Of a DNA stretch of 64,000 nucleotides, positions 44,433-55,197 are shown one piece after another. Numbering within the stretch: position 1 is the stretch's first letter; the number at the start of each line of letters is the position of its first letter. This DNA is from Chiua virens. Taxonomy: Eukaryota; Basidiomycota; Agaricomycetes; Boletales; Boletaceae. Where the stretch lies: NCBI GenBank assembly GCA_019787685.1, contig JAHNUO010000002.1, forward strand, positions 2,046,001-2,110,000. The letters are read 5' to 3'. The notes beneath the pieces are model-generated. The model searched no databases and had not been told where the DNA came from. It worked only from the letters and a program-made list of their open reading frames with translations. Made by a program: the position numbers and the translations under genes.

Positions 44433-45682
44433 TTAGGGCTCTCCAACCGGATTCCAGGTCACTGCACCTCTGGCCCCTTCGTCAAAGGCATCAATTGCTG
44501 TAACGTCATCTGCGTCAAGCGCGAAATCAAACACTTGGAAATTCTCCTCGATCCGATGAGCCGAAGTAGCCTTAGGAAGCGGAACAAGGCCTTTCTGCAG
44601 CGACCAGCGTATCAGAACCTGTGCGGCGCTCTTGCCGTGCTGGAATAGTACCAGTCAGACTCGGGATGTCCACGTCAACGCGCAACTTGAAACGATCCAA
44701 CCTTTTCTGCAATTTTGAGCACAAGCCGCATTTTTGATCCCTTTGCCCTCTACCACATCGTTGCCACGAACCAACGGGGTGTACGCTTGCACTACGATTC
44801 CTTTGGACTTGCAGTACGACACAATCGGGCGCTGTTGGCACCATGGATGAAGCTATTTGCGTCGCGTCAGCGTTGTTCAGACCGGGCTCGAGATAAGATC
44901 ACATCTCACTTCAACCTGGTTGACAGCAGGCTGCTCTAACCCTGCTTCCGCGATTTCCTCGATATGCTTCTTCGAACTGCGAACGAAATATATATAAAAA
45001 GAACGTCAGTATTGTGACGAACCGAATTGTGATGCGAACGCACTAGTTCGATACACCGATGGCACGTACGAGGCCACGTGCCTTGGCCTCTACTAGAGCT
45101 TTGTATCTCGCGAGTCTTCCGTTACGTCCGCCATGGGGAGAGTGAATGAGAAAGAGATCATAGTAATCTGTTTTGTGTAAGTCGAGCTTTGCACACTGAT
45201 TTGGTCGGAACAATACCCACTGAAGCCAAGCATTCTAACCGATTCTTCGATACTCTTCAGTGTCTGGTCATAACTGTGGCCCGTATTGGCGACCTTTGAA
45301 GCTTTTTGACTCTGTCAGATTCACCAAGGTACGAAGTATTTGGCAGCACATACTGATGAATATTTGATTACGTGGAGTATCGGACTTTCGAACACCTTCA
45401 CCTACTTCGGCCTCATTCCGATAGAACTGCGCAGAGTCGATGTGCCTTCCAGCATCGAAGCTCCAGCGACGAGAGTTAATTACGGGCCCTTGACATACCT
45501 GTACCCAGATTTTAACGCACTGACGACGGCTTCGGTACACAATTCGGGTGCAAGCTGGAACACGCCATACCCGATAGTGGGCATTGAGTGTCCTATCATG
45601 AGACCATTCAAACCGACCCATCGGACAAGGTTTCGGTTAATGTACCTGTGTTCAAGGTCACTGATTTCGGTACGTCTGTCAT
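44433..45682 (-). CDS. Aldo-keto reductase
   Basis: Spliced start MTDVPKSVTLNTG at 45682, then HSMPTIGYGVFQLAPELCTE. The catalytic tetrad is complete: Asp in RHIDSAQ, Tyr in FYRNEAEVGEG, Lys in SKVANTGHSYDQTLKSIEES and His in YYDLFLIHSPHGG. It continues ARGLVRAIGVSN, SKKHIEEIAEAGLEQPAVNQ, IVSYCKSKGIVVQAYTPLVR, SAAQVLIRWSLQKGLVPLPK and RIEENFQVFDFALD, and ends TWNPVGEP with TAA at 44433-44435. This is the usual (alpha/beta)8 NADPH-dependent carbonyl reductase layout. It probably reduces aldehydes or ketones in the cytosol. The substrate is not predictable. Introns are short and GT-AG, and every exon I joined keeps frame. The region upstream (45683 on) shows no partner gene. Confidence 0.9.
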
Positions 45683-47639
45683 TGTGGAAGGCAAGAAATT
45701 CGATGGGAGTGGAATAGTCAGCTTGCTGATGGGGTGTCACTTCTTTAATCTAATCTAATCTGAAAGTCCCATCACGTGCGAAATAAACAAAGACAAATAT
45801 GCCTCCCGAGCTTTCTTCGTTCACTAGTACAAAATAACCTCAACTACTTTGCCAACATGCCAGTCCCATGGGAAGCCCTCATTCCGTTTGGTACCGCCTA
45901 ATGCAAACTCTGACTGAGGTAAACGTCGCTGACACTTTCTTTCAGGTCTGCTAACCACCATGTTCGCAGCCGCGGGTACGCTCTTGAATACGTCTAAAAG
46001 GGCCCAGAGCCAAGGCAAGGTATGTATGTCTTCCGAGTCCATATTAGTTCTCAACACGTGTCGGCATATTAGCCTGTTCGTTATAACATTGATTCATGGG
46101 ACGAAATGATGATGGATCGTGACCGACGGCTGACGGGACACATCCGCGGACAGAAGGTACGTCCATTCTATCTCTAAGGGGTCACATCTCCTGAGAGCTT
46201 TGTGCTGATTCCACCTCCAGTCGGATCCTATACCTCCGGAGGGCTTCAACACCAGTAGTGCTTGGTATACACAACAGACCTCATGAATTCGCCTGTCTCC
46301 AAACATCACTTGACTATATACCGCTCAGACTCGCACGCTCGTGATTGTCAGTCAGGCTCTGTTTGACTTGAGGTTGCTCAAACCTCACTGTTCTCGCACT
46401 CGTTGCAAGCAATGGGACTCCGCGGGTGCGACCTTATCCTGGTTGTATAAATCATTGTGTCAAATGAAAGCTAAACCTTCTGCTTGGACATCCGGTTTTG
46501 TGCATTCTCAGCGAACCCCGGTACTTTGCGTGACGGGTAACATTCTCGCTTGGCCGCTCTATCACCTCACACATCTACCAACGAGCCGATGAGCCAGCTT
46601 TATAGGCCCATCTCAAGGACACCTTCGATTCTACAAGTGGAGGCATCCTGCTAAATATGTGTCGCCTTACGGGTCTACGAGGGCCATGACGGGTGTAACC
46701 CGGGTACACCCACCCGAGTTCGTCACCAGGTTCATTGAGATGGTTCATGTGAACCGTTTCTCATTCAGCAACTTCAAGTCTCCTCCATCCTCACTCCAAC
46801 CACTTACCAACTGAAATAAACTGGGTTTTCGCGAACAAAGGGATATCGCTGGAATGCGAATATAATACGATCTGGAATAAAATGTTAACGTCTACATTCA
46901 CAAGGACAATATTACTAGGTCGAAGACTTGGCAGGAGACTTAGTGTGGTGCTAGCATTGTTCCAAGACGTGAACGTGTGACTCAGTGATACGTGATACTT
47001 GCCAGCTTTGCAATCGCCCGGTTCGGTTCGGTTCCCCATCTCACTCTACTATCAACCATCGTATATTTATCAATTCCACCTCAGGCTCCCAGCATGAATG
47101 CAGAAGGTCCAGCGCTGAGCCAATCACGTATGTGTTCTGTTACTTCCGTAATTCTACTCGAATGTTCTGTTCTAGGAGAAGAATCAGAATCGAAGGGGCC
47201 CTGTTGTGCTGAGTCCTCTGCGTACGAGTTAATTTTCCTCCAGATATCGATTCTTATACTCCAGCAAAGTCTAGACAAGGCAATACTGGATCAGATTCTC
47301 TGTGGGCAATACCACGCGGTAGACGAAGAAAGGGAAAGAGACAAAGAATGGCGTTTTTTGGGGAGGATATATACTATCTGTGCGTACGTGACTTTGCTTT
47401 ATGCCAGAGTATTGAATGTTATTAGTGACGGGTACGACCATTCGGACCCTCGTAAAAGCGTATCAGAAGTGCCACGTTCGCAAAGATAAACTAGTTGGAT
47501 CGCTCTCTGATGCCATCGACGGGGTATTGGGAAATTGAAAGATGGCGGTAGGTAGTCGGGCGTCTTAGATGTCGACCTTGTATTGATGCATTCACGATCA
47601 AGCACTCGAATCCACTTTGCTTCGAGGCATTGCGATCAA
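45683..47639. other. Intergenic, no supportable gene
   Basis: About 2 kb. A minus-strand frame (45824-46057, MDSEDIHTLPWLWALLDVFK) and a plus-strand frame (46992-47489) are the longest. Neither has a family motif or a credible exon partner. This stretch borders the NACHT relic and may be decayed sequence. Confidence 0.4.
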
Positions 47640-48660
47640 ATTTACGATGACTGCTGAATCACCTAAGGGCGGTGACGCAGCCACGAGAAGGGTGACCGAA
47701 GATGCCAAGGCCCTTTTACCTCGGCGGTCGACGTTGGCATAAATGGCGTTACGGAGGTACAGACATTCGAGAGTGCTTGGAGTGTTCTGTTGCAGAGGAT
47801 GAAACTATTTAATGGGATCGTGGCTGATATAGCGCAGGTACTTCGTGTTCTGTATCTCTGTGCCTCACGGTCTGGATGTGAAGCAGATTCACCGTATACG
47901 ACGCTCGGTTGGTTTGTCTACTCACCATTTTCTTCCATAACTGATCGCTACCGTGGTTTTCACAGGTGCTCGTAGCTCAGAAATCCCGATGACCGAATCA
48001 TTTGCTTATCGGGCACTATGAGTGACGCCTTTTCAATTGTTCAGGATGCTGAACCCTTGAAGACAATTTAACCGCACACCAAGACCATGACCTTGTTGAT
48101 CCAGCAGGTGACGGAATGTGGTTACTTTGTAAGCGAGCACACCAAACAGAAGAGTTACTGTCAGTCGCCGCCGTCGCCATAACCTCGATCACTAACACAT
48201 GTATCTGGGGCTTCGGTTAGCGAGGAACATGGCATCTGACATCGGTGCACAGACCGGGCTCACCGTCGTCCGCATAGTGAATATGGTAGAGCACACCGGT
48301 ACGTCTTGCTCCTTTAGATGACAGCGGAGACAATCGACCTGAATGACATGCCGTACGCGTTCGGAGCTGGGTATGCGCAAGGGAAAAGGTGCCTTCCGGG
48401 ACCTATAAGTCCCTTAGGGAGCTCCGCGACAATCCTGCTGATGATGCCCTATAAGTCTGTCTTTTCGCTGGGGTCGCTGGATCAGGCAAGTCTGCACTCG
48501 ATCGCTCGACTGTACGATGAACAAGAGAGGCTAGGTTTGTCGTACTGCTTCGCCAGTACTAACGTCACCACTCGGAACCCCAAAAACCTTTTCAGCACTA
48601 TCGCACGCGACCTCTCTGACCACGACCCTCAGCACAAGCCTGCCCTGTGAAACGCTGTGA
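47640..48660 (+). pseudogene. Decayed NACHT/STAND P-loop NTPase, N-terminal part
   Basis: Broken reading frames spell parts of the N-terminal region common to fungal NACHT NTPases. They are EVQTFESAWSVLLQRMKLFN, GIVADIAQ, an intron-like gap holding PYTTLGWFVY, then VLVAQKSR followed by a stop, and MSDAFSIVQDAEPLKTI followed by a stop. Next are TKTMTLLIQQVTECGYFVSE, AETIDLNDMPYAFGAGYAQG and KRCLPG. In another frame FAGVAGSGKSALDRS holds an intact Walker A motif (GVAGSGKS, about 48470-48500). The relic ends ARLYDEQERLGLSYCF, NPKNLFSTIARDLSD, HDPQHKPAL and a stop at 48648-48650. Stops and frame changes are too many for consensus error alone. No downstream NACHT core, WD40 or ankyrin part is visible. 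Intact relatives are thought to act in non-self recognition. Confidence 0.7.
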
Positions 48661-49132
48661 CAGGAAACCGAATCCTATCGGGGCATCATGGACTTCTTGT
48701 TGGAAATCATTTTCAACTTCATCTTGACTTCCTGCTTTCCATTGTACTAAAGTACATAGTTTCTTCTACATTCTGTATTCATTTTTATCTTTCCTTTTTT
48801 TGTTGACTTTGAGAAGCAAACCAGTGATATATATGATGAGTTCATGAAGGATTTGTTGTACATAACTAGACTGGCAACAAGATGTCAAGATTATACGAGG
48901 CTCAATACTGAAAGAATGATCATTCAGATACCTTGAGAGCCAGTTCTGAGCGAGATATATAACCAGATCCAAGTCACAAGCTGGTGACTTGGCGATTGAG
49001 CAAATGTCAGAAACAATCAGCTAGACAACGCCGCATGGATAGTGAGGAATAGAATGAGTTCAGTTGCAGCCTGTCCGAGTGGGCAATGTGCCACCCAAGT
49101 TAAAGGTGATAAAATGGTGAATGTGACTTAAG
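48661..49132. other. Intergenic, no supportable gene
   Basis: Under 500 bp, AT-rich (about 48720-48960), with no recognisable motif. It may include decayed sequence downstream of the NACHT relic. Confidence 0.45.
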
Positions 49133-49621
49133 TCAAAGGCCCGGGCTAGGGCCCGAAGCTTGATTCAATATGTGATCGTGTTTCGCTACCGAGACTGGCC
49201 CTGCCAGTGCCAGTTGGCTATTGAAGCGAAGTGTATTCTTTGCCTGTACAACCACTAACATCGCATTCTTCAAGTTTGCGTCACGAGCATTCCATTCAAC
49301 TTGGATGCGGATGCGGGCTCCTTGATCCGAGTCAGTGGTATCGTGGACCGACTCGTCCCTCGCAGAAACAGGCTCAGTACTGAGGAAAGAAATAGACAAA
49401 TGTTAGAAGGACACAGAGAGCAAGACGTCCGCAGATGGAGGAAGGCAGAGGAGACATGCATCTCCCTTGTTAAACTTGAATGAAATTTTGAACACTGTCG
49501 TCAGGACTTTCAACTTGAAGTCGGCGGATCCCCATTTGACGCCCACAGGCCAGGAGTAAGTATAGGTGGAACGTTTTGGAACTTGAATCCCTTGAAATTG
49601 TAATTCCGTATCTCTTTGCAA
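49133..49621 (-). CDS. Unrecognised short gene or gene fragment with one intron
   Basis: I do not recognise it. Two minus-strand frames are separated by a good 3' splice site: a CTAAC branch motif, a pyrimidine run and TTTCCTCAG ending near 49381. Upstream of it is FQGIQVPKRSTYTYSWPVGV with KWGSADFKLKVLTTVFKISF. Downstream is TEPVSARDESVHDTTDSDQG and then RIRIQVEWNARDANLKNAML, ending SGPSPGL. No ATG begins the first segment in frame, so it is probably the 3' remnant of a larger or decayed gene. The frame on the 5' side of the intron is ambiguous. It lies downstream of DDI1 on the same strand. Confidence 0.3.
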
Positions 49622-49718
49622 TTGTTACATCTACATAGCTTCCTGTTTGTCAATTGATTCTACCTGTACCCGTCCATTGAGAGATCAACATCCGTTGCGC
49701 AGTCCACTGCCCTCGTTC

Positions 49719-51501
49719 TCACCCAAACAGCATACTCGCAGCCATGTCCACGTTTCCCCCAGTAGCGTCCAACATTTGGATAGCATGTTCTCTCGTCGCG
49801 CCAAGACCAACAAGCGCTGCAATCGCATCTTCGGGATATTGACTTGTAGTTCTCGGTGTTCCCCCGGGTGGTGCGCTTCCAAGCGTATTTCCCCCTCCAG
49901 GGAATCTCGGGCCAGGACCGGAATTCTGCGACGTAGAACTCGAAGAACCCGAAGAGGAGGAGGTAGGGAGAGACGGAAGCGAGCCATCTGCCTCCACTCC
50001 CGCTTCCAATATACGCGCCTTGTCTGGGAGTTCGTGTTCGAGGAGGAACGACACCTCCCGTCCTTGAATACGGAGGACGCCTTTCTGGAGATCTATACAG
50101 GCTTGGTGGGCCTTGAGCATGTCGAGTCCGAGTAAGAGATCGACGTCTCGTCCCTTAGTCGCATAGTCAACGTTAAAAACACGCCGACCACGCACAGGGC
50201 CGAGCATGAAACTCACCTCCATGACGGTGAATGAACATGCCAAGTGGAGATCTGCCACTTTAAGTTGTGCACTGTGTACTCTCCCGAGGATCTTTGCAGT
50301 GCCTACGCCCCTTGCGATACCTGCGAAACGTTTGTCTACGAGGCGCATGATCCTGTATGCCATACACATATCTCGATGAGCGAGCCCAGTTGGCGATGGA
50401 ACATGTAATCGTAGACATACCCGCAAGCTTCTGCACATTCCGGACTCACTGGAAACGAGAGACTAACGTCAGTCCGAGAAAGGAACGAGGGATGTCATTA
50501 ACTCACTGATCGTGCTTTGCGCACCACTATCCACGAACGCCTTGACAGGACGCGAGTTCACCTCGACCGGAACACTAATAACATCCTTCATATCAGCAAC
50601 CCCTTCAATACTGCACGACATCTTCTCCCTCTCGCACAGACGGACTCACTAAAGCATAGTCACTCTCCCGAACGCCTCTGGGCTGTACTCGAGCGCATGT
50701 TCCATGTTCTCCATGATGGCCTGCTGTTGAATAGCCTCCTCTATCCGCCTTTGTGCCTCAACGTCAAATGGGTCCGCATTAAGCGTCTCGATCGCACGCT
50801 GGCGTTCAAGATCAGCAACAGCAGCGCGCTCTGAGAGTTGTCTGAGAAGCTCGGCAAATCGCCGGGGATTAGTTACCGCTGCCTCAGCCAAGTCGGGTTG
50901 GGTCTATCCGTTCCATGCATAAGTTGATGTCAGCGACAGAAACAGAATAGCTAGACAAGAAAACGCACTTCTCGGACTTGACGAAGGAGGTCTGGGTTAC
51001 CCAATAGTTGTAGTCGCATCATCTCCGCGTCCTGCGATGCGGCTTCCCCGAGTCTATAACACGAAAGGACATTAAATTTGACCGCCAAAGGCACGTACAA
51101 CCGTTATGCCAAGAGACAGGATTTGGATATGCCGCCCAATGTGCATTATGAGTATGAGTTGATAACATGGCATCACAATATAAACGCACCTTGTCCCCGG
51201 ATTACCAGTGACACCTCTTCGTCTGAGCAACAGCATGGCGTTATCAGGGACACCGAGGTTGTTCATCGTCGCCGATGACTGGCTGAGTTCGCGTCGCTCG
51301 AGGAAAATGGATTGCTCGGCTACAGGGATACCCGACTACGTCCGCGTGGTGTCCGAGTTATCAGATGAGGGAAGGATTTACGAGACAGTATGAATGGCTT
51401 ACCTCGGCCTCGAGGAGTGCCTTCACGTCTTGGAGTGCCATACTCGGGTCTATCTCCAGAGGGTAGCTTTCGCCCATGTCGGTGACGAACGTGATGTACA
51501 T
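49719..51501 (-). CDS. DDI1: DNA-damage-inducible protein 1 (ubiquitin shuttle with aspartyl protease fold)
   Basis: Starts MYITFVTDMGESYPLEIDPS (51499-51501), a ubiquitin-like N-terminus. It continues IPVAEQSIFLERRELSQSSA, then NAMLLLRRRGV, a helical linker (QLLGNPDLLRQVRE, NPRRFAELLRQL, DPFDVEAQRRIEEAIQQQ) and the retropepsin-like domain. The active site is VKAFVDSGAQSTI (DSGA), followed by MRLVDKRFAGIARGVGTAKI, GRVHSAQLKVADLHLACSFT and RDVDLLLGLDMLKAHQACID. A C-terminal UBA domain reads YPEDAIAALVGLGATREHAI and NVDMAASMLFG, stop at 49719-49721. Ddi1 delivers ubiquitinated clients to the proteasome and cleaves some highly ubiquitinated proteins. It is a cellular gene despite the retroviral-type protease fold. 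Five or more short introns join in frame, for example ...CSFTVME to GRDVDLL. Confidence 0.95.
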
Positions 51502-52362
51502 GGTTTACACTGTTGTAGACACTGTGAATGGGGGATATGTTGAGTGGTAAAGGTTAGTTATTGGTGATATCAGCCGGCAGATAATCGGATTGGTCGAGCG
51601 TGTCCGAAGAGGAGGCAATCTCGGAAGTACTTGATCGGGAAGGTCATCTCGTCGAACGCGACCGCGCATTATATACGCGCGCCATGAACACGCAAGCTCT
51701 CCACGAAAGACCTAGAACTTGGTAGAAACGGGAGCCTGAGACGCGTCAGCTGGCTGGCCCTTGATGCGACTACGGCGCAGTCTTCATGGTTGTCTCGTCG
51801 GTCACTTAATTTGCAGAGTCATACTACCGTCATCAATTCCAGCTGTAACCGTGAGGTGACTAGACGCGAGTGCTACGTTTAAGTGGCAAAGCCCGTCCAC
51901 TAAATCTATCACACCCATTCAAGTTCAAAACAACCTTAGGACGAATCGTTTGCGCTCGCCCTCCCTTTGAACCCTCGATCGACATCCCAAAGTGACTAGA
52001 TGCCGCCGGTTCGGAGTCTGCAACAGCGCTGTCGGTGAATTTTGAGCGAGGTTGGAGTCTTCATGGTCACCACTGGTAAGTCAGCACTTCGTGCACATTA
52101 ACAGTGTCATAGTCGCGATGACGATCCTCGGCGAACACTATCTCAAATCGAACTATTACTCGAGCGGGGATGCGCAGTCCATAATATTAGAACATACAAT
52201 ACGTGAAAGTAGACACGACTCGTCTGAATTAATATCATGATGTAACTTACTAATAACCCATCTACTGTCGAATTCCTCGCCCTCCTAATCTACTTCGTGT
52301 AATCGCAGACCTAAGACAGGAATAAATTGAACCTCTAGATGCCCACAAACAGGTCGGTTAAC
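51502..52362. other. Intergenic, DDI1 promoter side
   Basis: About 860 bp between the DDI1 start and the end of ATG29. Only very short frames are present. It presumably contains the DDI1 promoter on its left side and the ATG29 3' untranslated region on its right. No repeat or RNA gene is visible. Confidence 0.5.
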
Positions 52363-53957
52363 TCACAGCCTTGAACCTGTCCCACGAATGTTGGACATGA
52401 GCGCACTCTCCAGAGCAGAGGCAGATAAGCTGGCGTCTACCAGTACCATGTTATGTTAGCGACCCCTCCCGACAACTAGACTACGCAAGCACTTGCCACT
52501 CAAGTCGCTGAAACTGCTCGCCGAACTTCCCTGGTTACTCTCTCCTTCACTCACACCTGCAGCCCCAAGAGCGCCAAATGTTTGACGCGTATGAGCATGG
52601 CCCCTTGCGTTCCGCATAGATGTTGCAGGCGGAGAGCTGGACTTGGTCGGCGAGAGGTGTCGTTGAATCGGAGAACCCACGAGAGGAGGTTGAGAATTTG
52701 ACTGTAGGTGGGTTACTTGCGTCTGATGTTGAATTGGAATACGAGCATCCCCATGCGGAGATGAGGCTTGGCGATGCGCTGGTGGGGGCGAGGGAGAAGG
52801 TATCGAAGGTGAGGGGATAGACGGAATTGAACCTTGGGGCGAGGACGCGCTCGACACACTTGCACTGTGGTCCCTGTTTCGCGGAGTACTCGTGAACTCT
52901 GCGAGTCGAACGTCGAGGTCCGTAGGGTCATTGAATCCGAGTTTACTCGGTGAACTCGGTGTAGCCCCACCCGCACCATTCACGCTAGGACGACCCCGCA
53001 CGATCTCCTCACGCCTCGGATCTTCGCGTTCCTTGCCCTTTTCAGAGTACACTGGTGATCTCACAAGTCCCAGTCTCTCGCTCGTCATCATTTTCTGCAA
53101 CCGGACGAGCTTCTTATCCAAGTGTTCTTGCTCCTCCGCCTGCCTCTCCAGCTCCTCTTCCTTCCTCTGTGCTTGCTCCTCTTCATCACTCGAGTCACTC
53201 TCGTCTTCGTCAAACAACGGAGAACTCGTCAAAGGCAATGCGGACAGCGGACCCATGGAGCGTTTATTGCCCTGCAGCGTGGCGATGGACGAGGAGGCTG
53301 TCTTGCCGTACCCCTGCCCGCCACGAGGTTTGGAGGGGGACTTGTGCGTCAGTGAGTTCAGGCGCGCTCTGACCCCTAGTGGCGTGGCCATCATTTGGCT
53401 CGTAGACAGCCGTCGCGCACCGAGGGCAGCGACACCCGCGAGTTTGGACGGGGGAATCTTGATGGTCAACGGGTGAGTAGGGGAAGGAATAGTAGGCGTG
53501 GCATCCGCCGAGCGAGGCGCAGGGATGGCAAGTGTCGACGGACCGGCAGGCAAGGGTGTTGTAACGGACGTAGGCGTGGAGAGGACACCCCGAATGTCTT
53601 GCAAGCCACGAAGGTCTTCCTCATACCGCGCCTGTGCACGATAGAGAAGGTATGGTAGTGGTACTTCTAAATGAGCTGCAAGACCCTTCCCTGTGCGAGT
53701 GTGGTAAGCAGGATCCAATGCAATCAAAGGGGAGGACCCACAGTCTGTGCCACCATTATCGCTCGTCCGACTGAGTGCAATGACTTCCCAGAGGATGTTT
53801 GCCTTCTCGGCGTTCCATTCTATCTGAGTAAGGGGAGAGTTGTCGTGTCGCTTTAGTAAGTTGTCTGAATACGTACATGAGGGGGGTTGGGGTGTGGTTC
53901 GTCGGGTCTATTGTATGGAAGCTGGACCACGACGCGCACTCGAGGGGTGGTTGGCAT
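52363..53957 (-). CDS. ATG29: Autophagy-related protein 29
   Basis: Exon 1 starts MPTTPRVRVVVQLPYNRPDE at 53957. A 53-bp intron (53824-53876) leads to IEWNAEKANILWEVIALSRT, then the end of the Atg29 N-terminal domain: GKGLAAHLEVPLPYLLYRAQ, ARYEEDLRGLQ. The rest is a long disordered Ser/Pro-rich region with an acidic stretch (DEDESDSSDEEEQAQRKEEE) and a coiled-coil-like run. It closes with SASSFSDLSD, spliced through a 60-bp intron (52437-52496) to ASLSASALESALMSNIRGTG and SRL, TGA at 52363-52365. That last intron starts GCAAGT, so I read it as GC-AG. Without it the frame ends in a poor tail at 52456. Atg29 works with Atg17 and Atg31 as scaffold of the phagophore assembly site. Divergent from the next gene across 155 bp. 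Confidence 0.85.
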
Positions 53958-54112
53958 TGACGCGTCCCCGCAGAGACAATGTAGGGTTTGTTGTCGCTGT
54001 CGCGCACGACGACGACGACGACTGGACGGAGGTTTGGTCAGGCCTTGCTGCAAAGGTGAGCTTTCCGGATTCGGACACCTCTCCAAAGCTTGATTCACGA
54101 CTAAAGACCACC
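53958..54112. promoter_or_regulatory. Compact divergent promoter, ATG29 / acidic-serine gene
   Basis: 155 bp between two divergent start codons (53957, - and 54113, +). It includes a short run of CGA triplets at about 54005-54020. No classical promoter box is evident. Confidence 0.45.
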
Positions 54113-54869
54113 ATGTCCAATGACTCCACCTTCCTCGACGCCGAGGACGATGAGCAACGAGAGAACCGCATCAGTTTGTTTATTCATCCCGGGCTATCTA
54201 CCATCGGTTCTCAAAAGGATTGCCTCCGCACCAGGCTCGCTTCTCGAGCGACTAAACACCACAACATCCTCCAAGTCTGCGCCCCTCCTTCACATCGGAT
54301 GCGAAGAAGCGATAGGTCCAATTGAACCCCCAACCGAACGTACGACCCATTTCACCATAATCTCCGCCCCCGATGATCCAAGCATTTCACAGTCCTCACG
54401 CGCATACAATCCTTCCTTGCTGCCATCGCTACTTCAAACGAGGTTCTCTCCCAAGAAAACCCTGAAGATATCGACATCGAAAACGTCCCAGAAAATGTAG
54501 AACAGTACATCGAAATGGTACGCACCCTCGCGTATTCATGTGCATTCAGGCATGCTTGTTCACAAAGTTCTTCAGAACCTTGGATTAGGCGTCTTCGAGA
54601 CGAAACGTCCCAAATCAGGTTCACGTTCGGTGACCCCTTCTTCGGAAGCAGAGTCAAGCTCGGACGAGACACTTTCAGAGTCTGAGTCATACTCATCTTG
54701 TTCAGATTCTGAAGAAGGCTCCGAGTCCTCTTCTTCTAGCTACGACTCGGATGCTGCTTCTGGTTCAGAGTCGCAGTCGGGATCGTCGGTTGATATAAAA
54801 CTCATCTCCTCCCGTCCCATTAAACCCCTCCCAAGACGGGTCTCGCAGCAAGCAAAGATGGAAGTCTGA
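54113..54869 (+). CDS. Unrecognised acidic, serine-rich protein
   Basis: Not recognised. It begins MSNDSTFLDAEDDEQRENRI (54113-54115). It continues in other frames as PGYLPSVLKRIASAPGSLLE, LLHIGCEEAIGPIEP, HFTVLTRIQSFLAAIATSNE, VLSQENPEDIDIENVPENVE and, after a probable intron, GMLVHKVLQNLGLGVFETKR. It ends in a long Ser/Glu/Asp-rich tail (SSDETLSESESYSSCSDSEE...), stop at 54869. Joining these segments needs one extra T removed near 54180, one extra C in a CCCCC run near 54325, an intron at about 54340-54385 and another at about 54515-54546 whose phase I could not settle. The acidic Ser-rich tail suggests a phosphorylated regulatory protein, which is inference only. Confidence 0.5.
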
Positions 54870-55197
54870 ACTCACAACCTGCGTCCGATGGACCGACGTG
54901 AACGCAAACGCTATATGATTAATATCGAGTTTTCTTTGTCTTTGATGCACCTCATTCATTATGGGTCCAGATTCTTCAGGGATATCTCGACTATAGCCTA
55001 GCTCGAATCATAATATGTTATTGGACATTACAATTTAACAAGTTCGATCTTGTAGCTACTAAGCCTCTGTGAGGTCTATATATGCAGATGGACTATATAC
55101 GAGATACAATGGAAGACCGTCCATATGATACAGATGAACTCGAAAAAAAAGATGAACTGGGGCGTGTGGACCAGGTATTATATTATAAATGTCCTTG
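54870..55197. other. Convergent intergenic spacer
   Basis: About 330 bp between two convergent stop codons. AT-rich, with no feature beyond expected 3' untranslated sequence. Confidence 0.5.

Noticed and set aside
50480..50600. Retropepsin active site as a sign of a retroelement
   Set aside because: It sits between a ubiquitin-like and a UBA domain in a spliced gene, so it is the cellular DDI1 protease fold.
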